A DNA stretch of 64,000 bases from Rhizophlyctis rosea (lineage: Eukaryota; Chytridiomycota; Chytridiomycetes; Rhizophlyctidales; Rhizophlyctidaceae), in NCBI GenBank assembly GCA_027596075.1, contig JADGJC010000201.1, positions 1 to 64,000 of the forward strand, in the 5' to 3' direction. Both the position numbers and the translations under genes were made by a program. The notes under the pieces are model-generated. The model was not told the DNA's origin. It was given only the letters and a program-made list of their open reading frames with translations, and ran no database searches. Every line of letters begins with the position of its first letter. Within the stretch, counting starts at the first letter, position 1. Below, in pieces: positions 12,351-20,830 of this stretch.

Positions 12351-12958
12351 CGCTAGTCGGATGGCAGATAACGGCAATGCTTGGAGTACTGGCTGAGGTT
12401 AGAGCGGGCATAAAATTTGCAGCGGCAGGTCTGAAGACGGACAACAACAAGAGGATGCACATGGACATGGACGGTTTAGCATGTTTGCAATCGGCTCAAA
12501 GTTAGACGTAAGGAGGTTCCCGACGCCGTGCCGAAGAGATTGCTGCATTGCGGAGGAGCAGCTGTAGACTGCTGTTTGTCAGTCCAATATATATGATGAG
12601 GATTTGGAGAAATTTTGGAGACTCGACTCCCGAATCAGAAAGGTAGGGATGGTAGTAGACGTACCAACTTTGCAGAAGACAACGACGACGAGCGCCTCGA
12701 CCGAACATCAACAACACACGCGCGCTTTGCAAATTTAAGACGTTGGGCCCTTCAGCGGCGGCCATTGGCGCATCCTCGACAGCGGCGCTATTGCTCATAT
12801 CTCTCAATCTCTTCCACTTTGACACCCATCAACTTCGCAAATGCAATAGATAGTTATCTTTCACAAAACTTTGTACTTTTATTTACTTTAGATATGATGT
12901 GCAAAACTCTGTCGACCGAAATATAATACATGTCCGTGACCAAACACGCCAAATGTCA
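12351..12958. other. Stretch without an assignable gene
   Basis: A minus-strand open frame at 12825-12502 has two in-frame Met codons and a Gly/Arg-rich segment. It matches no family I know and could be chance or a 5' exon. Nothing else is evident. Confidence 0.4.
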
Positions 12959-14055
12959 CTACGAGCTTGACATCGGCTTTTCGTCATTCCGTTTTCACGA
13001 CAGCAGCCCCACCGCCTGCAGCACCGGCGCTTTGTGGAACTTTGGCTGTGCACGCGACGAGCTTTATTTTGTCGGCGCTGATGTTTTCGTTATCAAAGCG
13101 GAATGTGGGTTTTTTGACGATGAAGGTCGATACGTCGTCGCGGAGGCGGTACACGTGGCACTTAGAAGCCATAGTTGCGCCAGCCTGAGATGAAGGAAGG
13201 ATGAGATACTGACAGTGTTTGCAACATAAAGAGCTTGATTGGAATTACCGGCCCAAGGAATGCCGGCGGCTCTAGCCAGTTCCTGTATGAATACTATTTC
13301 ATCGTCCGTGAGGTTGAACTGCAATTGCCTCGTGTAATCGTATCCGTGAAACACGCCCGTATGGTTGGATAGCAGAGGATATAACCCCTGCCCTGCATTC
13401 ATCATGTCTTCGTAATGACTTTCGTCGTAGCTGCGCGCGAGTACATTGTGTTGGAAGTTGCGCTGCTTTTCGGTGTAGCATGTTGTCTCGGAGCAGACTT
13501 GGACGTTTTTGGTCGTTTGGGTGATATTGTGGTCGGCGCTCACGACGATGTTCAAGGCATCACCTGAAAATCAATGCATATGAGCGAAAAAGAAGAATGG
13601 ATGCATGAGTGCGTATTCCGAGCTATCTTGATTATTTAGACTCACTCAGAACGTCACGAGTGACCAATATCTACGGGTTTGGGCCTTCTCATCCTCTACC
13701 CTGCGGCGGCGACGCCGTTCCGACTTCCACTTGTCATAGTATCGCTTTTCGCGGCGTTCCGACTTTTCCAATGAAGTCTCGACTTCTCGTAAACGTTCGC
13801 GTAACCGGTTCTGAAGATTTGACACTATGAGATAGCGGAAGGGCTTATGCAAAGGAGAAGTCTAACTTACTTCTTTGTTTTTCGCCACCTTGAGTGATTG
13901 TGAGAGAGGACCAAGGGAGTGAAGCATGGTCAGCAGCTGGAATGCAAAATATAACATAAAGTTCAAGTCTTACCATTCTTACGTGCGCAATCGAGTAAGT
14001 TTGATGAGTACTGTCGTGGGTTCAAATTTGCCGCTCTTTGCAATGTCGTGAGCAT
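12959..14055 (-). CDS. Hypothetical protein with a basic coiled coil (multi-exon)
   Basis: A likely start is the ATG at 14055 (MLTTLQRAANLNPRQYSSN). Exon 1 passes through a GTAAGA donor and CAG acceptor into DHASLPWSSLTITQGGEK, then through a GTAAGT intron into a strongly helical, Arg/Glu-rich segment at about 13824-13650 (NRLRERLREVETSLEKSE). A further exon at about 13562-13225 encodes a segment containing NFQHNVLARSYDESHYEDMM and FNLTDDEIVFIQELARAAG. The last exon at about 13180-12959 begins around ATMASKCHVYRLRDDVS and ends at TAG 12959-12961 after a Gly/Ala stretch. The donor between the coiled-coil exon and the next is not clear to me, since the frame hits a stop near GTGAGT. Two separate genes therefore remain possible. 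I do not recognise the family. Confidence 0.5.
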
Positions 14056-14955
14056 CGGTGGTATATCTCACTTCCTTCCCTGCAGGACCGACCAATGTTC
14101 GCAATGCCTTACCTGCGTATTAATCACCAACAAACAACACACCACCAACAACCTCAAGAGGTTGCGTCACGTTGTAAGATAAGGTTCCTCTCATTCGTTA
14201 TTGCTCCGCGCAGGATGAAGATCAGCAGGAAGAAATGCCTTGACTGCTCCCACTTTATGGACTGGACACCTGGCACGTTACGTAAGCGAATGTGGCCTTT
14301 CGGACATTGCTGTGCCATCAATTAGGGTTCACGCCACGCGTCTTGTGGTGGAGTAGGCGGAGTTCGTAGACAACCCCAATCATCGTCATTTGAAAATGGG
14401 ACATTAGAATAGTATAATTCAAAGGTTGAGATAGAATGATGGACCCACTACACAGTGTTGAGCCCGTCGATCAGAGGTTACAGAGTGCTTTTAAGTCTCA
14501 TTCCATCGTTCCCGTGCTGCAGATACATTACCATCGCTTGGGGTTCCCGATCTTATTGTTGCTTTCTCAATACGGAGAATTTATTTGTAACCTTTATTGC
14601 AGTGATGAGATAATGCCGCAAATTCATGAAAGTTATGGTTTGTTAATGGACAGGCTCGTGTGTTGTATCGTACAGACGGAAAAAGCGTATTCGTGCCCGG
14701 TTGCAAAGATCCCTCATGAAGTGACTAGCAATCTATCGTCTGTGGATCAAAAACCGAACTGTGTTGTACGTCAACCATATCAAGCCCCTACTTCAATCTA
14801 GCTAGATGTCATTACTCCCGGTTCGGTTGCGGTACTGCGACTTGCCTTTCAACACAACTGGGTGTTGCTATCTTCGTTTAAGAAACAGCTTCATGCTTCA
14901 CCACCCATGTCATTTCCGGGTCATCGACCAACTGAATTGAAACCTGAGAGCAATC
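14056..14955. other. Stretch without an assignable gene
   Basis: The longest open frame (14436-14801, plus) shows no domain, no splice-supported neighbours and no biased composition. I see no RNA gene, tandem repeat or terminal inverted repeat here. Confidence 0.45.
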
Positions 14956-15950
14956 CTCTGCTACCTATTGTCTTTTGTTGGCATCGAGCACATGTACAAC
15001 GGGAAATTGCAATAGACGTCAGGGCACACAGTCTGGAATGGGACGAAGTCATCGATCCGTAATGATGATGGGGATGTCGTTGATGTATCGTCCGTAGAAG
15101 ATGGCCTTGCGGATGATTTTGCGGATGGTGTTGGTTCGTTCGACGACGTGGTCCAAGCAGTAGTCGGCTCCTTCGATGGCTGGGCTCTTTTCCATCAGCT
15201 TTCATACCCCGCGGTCGTTGGGGTCGAAGAGTCCGCAGAGGGTTTTTGGACTCGCTCCGATTGGAGGCAGTGCTCATTGATGCACATCGTGTCGTTGGTA
15301 AGTGGTTGGGAACCTGTGGGTGGTTGACTTGCAAGTTCCTGCACAGCCTTTGAAATAATACATATGGTTCGCCAGGCGCTGTTGTCGGATTCTTTTGCAT
15401 CATCGGAATCCATTAGGAAGGAAGTCAACGGTTCATCCATAACGCCTCTCCGTTGAAATCTGCAGATGAACAAACTTGTTCATAAACTTTGAAATCCTCA
15501 TTCTCAAAGTTTTGCCAACGATAGCACCGACAAGGTGGGGGAAGAGCCAGGCCATTTTTGTGTGCAAGCAAATGCCAAATCCGAGCTTCTTTGATACGTT
15601 GATGCCAACGATTATGGCATTCTTCTTGTGCATACGCTTGCAAGCTATCTCGCATGATCTTGAACATGTCCTGGAATTGTATCAAGGAACGCCGCCATCA
15701 GCATACGGAAATCCTTCGCGCATTTTCTCATAATCTATTGATCAAATCACAAGCGCATCCATGTGTAGCAATTCCGGAGCATTTTGGGCAGCCCACCACA
15801 CTTGGGTTGCTCCGAAAATGCTCAACGTCACCAATTAGTTTGGAACTGTTAAGTTGCATGAAATCAACGTCTAATTGACTACGGTCTTGCGCCAGTGCAG
15901 TTACCTGGTCAAGAGAATAAGAGAGAAGTCTGATTGTGAAGTCCACCAAT
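14956..15950 (-). pseudogene. Decayed coding region of unknown family
   Basis: Reading down the minus strand, protein-like sequence continues but keeps switching frame. Protein-like blocks appear in order: HNRWHQRIKEARIWHLLAHK at about 15600, PLTSFLMDSDDAKESDNSAW at about 15430, then TLCGLFDPNDRG followed by a stop at about 15215. KSPAIEGADYCLDHVVERTN continues into KAIFYGRYINDIPIIIT at about 15200-15060, and after another shift DDFVPFQTVCPDVYCNFPLY runs to about 15000. Splice sites do not account for the changes. I read it as an old gene or transposon protein broken by at least two frameshifts and one stop. No terminal repeats were found and no transposase signature is certain. Confidence 0.4.
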
Positions 15951-17167
15951 TTGAAAGATTCCTCCTCTCACAACGCTGATTAGCACAGGGGAAGAGAACG
16001 AAGACCATAAGATCACCGGCCATTCATGTTCTCGTGAACATCCTAGTGGGTATTCTGAAGTATCGGTTTGTCGCACTTTACACCGGCGCTTGATGGGTGC
16101 TTCGCTGGGACAGCCTTGTCAGCCGGAATTAGAAAGAGAAACCCCCAGGACCGCATTGTTCTGGAAGAGAAGGTGCCATTGGAAAACTTCGCCTGTATCC
16201 CCTTATCCTGCCTCCAACTCGAGTCACTGTCGGGGGCAATAGTATTTAGAGGTCACGTCATGGACAGCTGTTTTGGTGGTAGCTCTGACTTATGTGAATG
16301 GCGAGAGGAAGTTCCATACGGGCGAAGTACAGTTGTCGATGTAGACGGCCGAACAGCGACTCTGAATAGTCGAACAAGTTTTGTCATGTTATGAGTGCGG
16401 GTACGCATCCTGGAACACTCCTAGAACCGAAGGTTACACGTTGCTTCCATTATGCACCGTGAGGCAACTGAAGACCACAAGCAATCAGCAAATTGTGGGT
16501 GCACGGCTATCAAAGCCAGTGCGGGATTTATTAGAGTGAGGGAAACCCACCAAACCTCACTTGTTACAGTACAAACCCACCCTCCCAAAAGTTTCCCTGC
16601 TATACTAACTCTATCTACCACCACGTCAAACGGACCACCAGCTGAGGAGGTAGCCTACAGGAATCAGTGGCTCTTGTTGGCGTTTCGCTCTTGGTCTTGT
16701 GGCGGTCTTGTGTGCGTTTAAAGCCCATCCCGAGAAGGCTGCAGACAAAAAGTCTGTGGAGCGGGGTCGTTGACCACAATCCGGTCTCAAACCCCTATTC
16801 TTGATTCACCCAGGGCTCGAACCTGGTAGAGGGCATTACCCAGTGAATCGTGTTGTTGGAGTGAAGAGATGGAATATGGGAACGGGTGAAGGATGATTCT
16901 GACTCTGGTCGCAGCTTCCTCCCCTTTTCTCTGCCGATGATCCAGGGTCACGGATTAGCGACCTCACAAGCCTCAATTTGGGGTCGATCAGCTGAATCAT
17001 TGTGATGGGTCATCCAGTCCGACATGTCGGACACATTGGTGACTGCGGTAGCTGCGGTTTGGAGGAGAGCAAATTGGAGTAATGGCATCAAACTTTCTGA
17101 ACTTTCTTCTTAAAAAGTTAGCATCTCAAGTGTCCAACATCTCCACTGGCAAATATCCTGCACAACA
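15951..17167. other. Gene-poor stretch containing only a tRNA-like minihelix
   Basis: Open frames at 16068-16394 and 16452-16721 on the plus strand have no recognisable domain, and I do not support them as genes. The only structured element seen is the tRNA-like hairpin at 16803-16849. The last few hundred bases should include the promoter of the GyrI-like gene. Confidence 0.45.
16803..16849 (-). other. 47-nt tRNA-like minihelix (tRNA relic without anticodon arm)
   Basis: On the minus strand the ends GATTCAC and GTGAATC form a perfect 7-bp acceptor-like stem. The 3' half holds a T-arm with a 5-bp stem and a 7-nt loop, CCAGG-TTCGAGC-CCTGG, directly joined to the 3' strand of the stem as in a real tRNA. 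GGTTCGAGCCC also fits a pol III B box. The remaining 16 nt can make a weak D-arm-like GGG/CCC hairpin, but there is no anticodon arm. It could be a tRNA relic, a SINE head or a regulatory hairpin. Confidence 0.4.
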
Positions 17168-17713
17168 ATGACTCAACCACCTATCACGCTGGAGCAACTG
17201 CCTGCGCGTTCAGCCGTGGTGAACCGGCTTCAGGTGCACGACAACGACTGGCGTACCCCAATCACCGCTCAAAAAGCTTCCCTTGCGTCGCTCTTTCAGA
17301 AGCACTCACTCGACACCCTCATCCCCGTCATTCCGTACCTATCGTTCATTCCGAGGGACCCCAACCAACCTCAATATGTCGAGACGGGCTATATGTTGAC
17401 TCCGCAAAACGAATCTGCTATTCTCTCAGCCCTCCAAGCCGAAACCGGTGCACCACCTGTGAAGATTGGATGGGAAACAATTGCCGGGGACGGATGGTTC
17501 ATTAGAGAGGTGGAAGCGGGGGAATGCGTGAAATTAGTCCACGAGGGGTCCTACATGCATTATCCGCAGGCTTGGGGCCGGGTGTTCGATGAAATAAGCA
17601 AGCAGGGAAGGAAGATAGCCGGGGTGCCCGAGCAGCGTGTGCTAATGGATTACCGCGAGGTAAAGGAGGAGGATCTGAGGTCAGAGCTCATCGTGCCCGT
17701 AAAAGTAGCATAA
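17168..17713 (+). CDS. GyrI-like / AraC effector-binding-domain protein
   Basis: This is an intronless frame of 181 residues starting at ATG 17168 after a short A-rich leader (CACAACAATG). The C-terminal half reads IAGDGWFIREVEAGECVKLV, then HEGSYMHYPQAWGRVFDEIS, then YREVKEEDLRSELIVPVKV. This is the pattern of the GyrI-like small-molecule-binding fold: an x-x-x-G-x-Y-x-x-x-x-x-A-W core, then acidic residues, then an E-L-x-x-P-V final strand. There is no DNA-binding helix-turn-helix. In bacteria such proteins bind or hydrolyse small hydrophobic compounds or inhibit gyrase. The fungal role is unknown. Intronless structure in an intron-rich neighbourhood and a mainly bacterial family suggest, but do not prove, acquisition by transfer. 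Confidence 0.7.
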   Translation: MTQPPITLEQLPARSAVVNRLQVHDNDWRTPITAQKASLASLFQKHSLDTLIPVIPYLSFIPRDPNQPQYVETGYMLTPQNESAILSALQAETGAPPVKIGWETIAGDGWFIREVEAGECVKLVHEGSYMHYPQAWGRVFDEISKQGRKIAGVPEQRVLMDYREVKEEDLRSELIVPVKVA

Positions 17714-17780
17714 TACGTAGTCCTAGCATGATACGTGTACTAGACAAATATAAACTACCGGAAATCAAAAAGGACAAGTA

Positions 17781-17848
17781 GCCCAACGCGGGGGTCGAAC
17801 CCGCAACCTTGGGGGAGTCTCACGCTCTACCGATTGAGCTAGCCGGGC
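17781..17848 (-). pseudogene. tRNA-Lys(CUU)-derived pseudogene with destroyed anticodon arm
   Basis: The minus strand gives a good tRNA body. The acceptor GCCCGGC pairs with GTTGGGC (two G-U pairs), the D arm is GCTC..GAGC, and the T arm is GCGGG-TTCGACC-CCCGC. The sequence closely resembles eukaryotic tRNA-Lys. Between the D and T arms the expected TGAGACTCTTAATCTCAAGG is replaced by TGAGACTCCCCCAAGG. The element is 68 nt instead of 72, the anticodon CTT is lost and the 3' side of the anticodon stem no longer pairs. I therefore call a pseudogene. A recoded or non-canonical tRNA is a remote alternative. Confidence 0.75.
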
Positions 17849-17969
17849 TATTGAATTCCATTACCGGGCATTGAATATAGATTTTTAACAAGGTTCAACA
17901 AGCGTTGAAAATGAATGATTTATGACGACATTTGATTTTGAAGCGAACCAGTACTTATAGAAATCCAAG

Positions 17970-19127
17970 TCAATACCCCACGGCCCCGTTCCCTCTCCAA
18001 TCCCGCTCCCTGGCCAAGCTGACATTGACCAAACACTTTGCCGTCCACTTCTTCTCCTTCCACAGCATCCCACCACCAACCACCACAACCTCGAACACAT
18101 GCACAATCTCATACTTCAATGGCGTCCCGTCCGGAATGGTCGGACACACCCCATATTTACTCAGAGGCATTTCCAGTTCGGTGAATGTCCCAAGGGGCGG
18201 AACATGCTGCTTGTCCAAGTCGAGGTGAGCGATGGTGCGGGGATCTATCTGGTTTCTGACGGGTCCGTGGTCCAGGAACGGGTGGTGGACGCGTTGGATG
18301 ATCTTGAAGTGGATGGATTTTGGGCGGTGTGAGGAGGTAGAGTCTTTGGACGTAAGGCAAAATTCAAAGCGCGGGATGGCGTCGGCCATGAAGTAGGTGC
18401 CGTTGGTGAAGGTTAGGTCGAGGAGGTAAGGAAAGTAATCATCAAATTTGCGGAGATCAGTTGGCGTATCCCATCGGCTTCTGTACGTCCCCAGATGCAA
18501 CGGCTCGTTTTGGAACCACCCACTGGCTGGTTGATCAGTTGGGCGGATGAGGAATTCGGGATTGTACAATCTGAAAGGGATGGACATGGTGGTGGTATGT
18601 GCGAGTTGTTCACATCCGTCTAGGGAGGTTACGTCCGCTTCCAGTTTGTACATCACAGAACAGTGGTGCATGGTGCCCGGTCCAAACTCATGGGCGTCCG
18701 GTAGCCATTGAGTCTCGCTTGACGGTATGGTGAAAGTATATTGCAGGCTTCCGCCGTCGGGTATATAGTTGTAGCGAGTGAAATCGCATGGGACGGGCTC
18801 CGCTTTGGCTGCGAAACGCTGCGTCCATCCTTTCAGGTCCTGCCACTGGTTCCTGGTTCGAGGTATGTCGTTGTTATAGTATTGGCGCATGACCAATGCG
18901 ACGGTAGCGGGTGGGATGTAGGAGAGGGAGTGGGCGGTTGTCAGGGTCAGGGTGCCGGAGAAGGTGGTGGGTTCAAGCCCGGCTAGACCTGTTTGATATT
19001 GGGCATGGCTTGCAGTGGAGTCGTACGATGGAAGAATGGAAGGAGCGAGGACGCATGTTATTGGTTTGACGCCTTGTGCAGCGTGAGCGAAGTCGGTGAT
19101 GGCATGCAAGGGGTCACGCTTTGTCAT
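17970..19127 (-). CDS. Arrestin-like domain protein
   Basis: This is a single-exon frame of 385 residues from ATG 19127. The sequence is rich in alternating hydrophobic strands without a signal peptide or membrane helix. The middle and C-terminal parts have arrestin-like features: FSGTLTLTTAHSLSYIPPAT, a PFRLYNPEFLIRP strand pair, and LKYEIVHVFEVVVV, resembling the Y-x-I-x-H-x-L-x-V strand of arrestin C-domains. The regular spacing of charged loops fits an immunoglobulin-like beta-sandwich. In fungi such proteins act as adaptors for ubiquitin-dependent endocytosis or in pH signalling. I see no PPxY motif here, so the ligase-recruitment role is not shown. Other beta-sandwich proteins are possible. 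Confidence 0.5.
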   Translation of the reverse strand: MTKRDPLHAITDFAHAAQGVKPITCVLAPSILPSYDSTASHAQYQTGLAGLEPTTFSGTLTLTTAHSLSYIPPATVALVMRQYYNNDIPRTRNQWQDLKGWTQRFAAKAEPVPCDFTRYNYIPDGGSLQYTFTIPSSETQWLPDAHEFGPGTMHHCSVMYKLEADVTSLDGCEQLAHTTTMSIPFRLYNPEFLIRPTDQPASGWFQNEPLHLGTYRSRWDTPTDLRKFDDYFPYLLDLTFTNGTYFMADAIPRFEFCLTSKDSTSSHRPKSIHFKIIQRVHHPFLDHGPVRNQIDPRTIAHLDLDKQHVPPLGTFTELEMPLSKYGVCPTIPDGTPLKYEIVHVFEVVVVGGGMLWKEKKWTAKCLVNVSLARERDWRGNGAVGY

Positions 19128-19730
19128 ACTTGTTGGAGAAGCGAGTCGAAAGAGCAGATTTAGAATTGGAGATGTTGCGGCAATCGAGTTATGACGGGTG
19201 AATCGATGAACTTGGAATAGCTGAAGTGTGGAGGCGTTTTCGGGGAGATGGTCGCTGTTGCCTTTATGAGGGTTTCATGTTATGCGATAGAGGAAAAGCA
19301 AAATGACGCCTTGGCCATTGCCTCAAGGCTCAGCCAGAACCTACCTTTCTGAGCAATAATAAACTTGAGGCTGGTTACACCTGTATCACTGTGGCAACAA
19401 CGGAATGGGGCAAGTTTCTTCCATATTGCATTTTCTGTCGCACCGTTGTGATGTAGCGTGCCACAAGGTCAAATGACGGAAGTCACGAAACAACCGCTGA
19501 GTTCTAAAATCGGAGGGGTCGGAGATAGTGGCCCATTCCACCTCTCCAGAAATCACTCGATGCAAAGACCAAACTCATCTACATTATGATGAAACCTCTA
19601 TCTACCCTATCTGATCACCAACGCCATCGTTAACTTCTACCCAGCTCCAACATCACCATCTAGAATCTACTAAACTACAACACTACATACTCTAAATACT
19701 CTATGGAAGATGCGAGACCCACCACCACCC
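19128..19730. other. Intergenic region
   Basis: The region is A/T-richer than the genes on both sides, with short microsatellite-like CTA/ATC runs near 19570-19700. No gene, RNA or longer repeat was seen. It should include the promoter of the arrestin-like gene. Confidence 0.5.
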
Positions 19731-20771
19731 TCATGTTCGAACGGGAACAGGTTCCGCCGCCCGTGGAACCCGCTCATGTCGCTGCCTAGTGTGTTTATAC
19801 TCGACCATCTCCCTCCTCATTTCTACTCCTATTCCTCTACTATGTGCCCAGCGACTCAAGTATGTAGGCGAAACTGGGACGGAGGAGGTCTTCTTTGACC
19901 AGCGCGCGTCGGGTGATGTCCATGGCCTGTGATCGTGCCCTGCGCCCTGTCGCTCATCCGGTGGTTGTGGATACCAGTTTGCTCGATCTGGTACGGGGGG
20001 TATAGCATGTCCGCGCAGGTTTGTTGGACCGGAATCTGGGTAGCGTGATCGCCCGGTACGTGTTCCGCCTATGCCGGGAGGTCCACTTCCCCGTCTGGCG
20101 CTCTCATCCGCCCTAGCTGGTGCTGTTCTCACTCGACTGCTCTCATCCTCATCCCAATGTACCTTGCCCAACACTGCGAAGGTTTCATGACTAGGTCTCA
20201 CATCGTTGAAGGTTGGATTGACACTCTCCGATCCACCGGGACTTTGGCCCCTGCTCAACCTCGTCTCGTTTCTCAACTTAACGTAATGTTTCAGGAAGAC
20301 ACGTGGAGATATTGCTGTAGGTCCCAAATACACCTTCTCCAGCGCCATGCTCTGCCTCACCCTCAACTCCGCCATCAAGTCATGGTACTCACTCCTGCTG
20401 CGTGGATGCCGCGCATACGCTGATGTAGCTTTTCGTGCAATGGGCAGTGGTTGGGAGTAGCGGGAGAAGTGGGTCGGAGGGTGACGTGGATGGGAGGTGG
20501 GTGGAACTTCATCGTGAGGAGTGAGGGCTTGAGCTGTTCCGGCGCTCTGGTAGCGGGCGCGGAGCCAGTTGGGCGTGGTGTGTTTGTCGAGTGGGAGGAT
20601 GTCTGGGCCGGGTTCTGGAATTAAGGATTCGTGGAAGTGGCGGAGGCGGTTGACTTTGGAGGTCAAGACGGAGGAGAGGATGTCGCCGGGCGTCGGGGGG
20701 AGGTCTTCGCGGACTGTTGGTGGGCCAAGAATATTGTTGTTAAGTTTTGATGTTAGAAGTTGTTGATTCAT
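19731..20771 (-). CDS. Hypothetical protein, low complexity
   Basis: This is an intronless frame of 346 residues from ATG 20771 (MNQQLLTSKLNNNILGPP). It is rich in Pro, Arg, Ser and His with no membrane segment or signal peptide. The only ordered-looking stretch is about residues 125-165 (HDLMAELRVRQSMALEKVYL), which may form a helix. The rest looks disordered. The length of the open frame and its agreement with the low-complexity style of the neighbouring gene favour a real gene. I do not recognise a family. Confidence 0.55.
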   Translation of the reverse strand: MNQQLLTSKLNNNILGPPTVREDLPPTPGDILSSVLTSKVNRLRHFHESLIPEPGPDILPLDKHTTPNWLRARYQSAGTAQALTPHDEVPPTSHPRHPPTHFSRYSQPLPIARKATSAYARHPRSRSEYHDLMAELRVRQSMALEKVYLGPTAISPRVFLKHYVKLRNETRLSRGQSPGGSESVNPTFNDVRPSHETFAVLGKVHWDEDESSRVRTAPARADESARRGSGPPGIGGTRTGRSRYPDSGPTNLRGHAIPPVPDRANWYPQPPDERQGAGHDHRPWTSPDARWSKKTSSVPVSPTYLSRWAHSRGIGVEMRREMVEYKHTRQRHERVPRAAEPVPVRT

Positions 20772-20830
20772 TCAAGCCCAATATATGAATAGAGATTGTT
20801 TTGCAACCCATCGATTTACAAAAGACTTCA

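Noticed and set aside
16068..16394. A 108-codon plus-strand frame
   Set aside because: No domain, no splice continuation and no composition bias; probably chance in a gene-poor stretch.
20157..20423. Plus-strand open frame inside the 346-residue hypothetical gene
   Set aside because: Antisense to a longer frame with an ATG start; no domain of its own.
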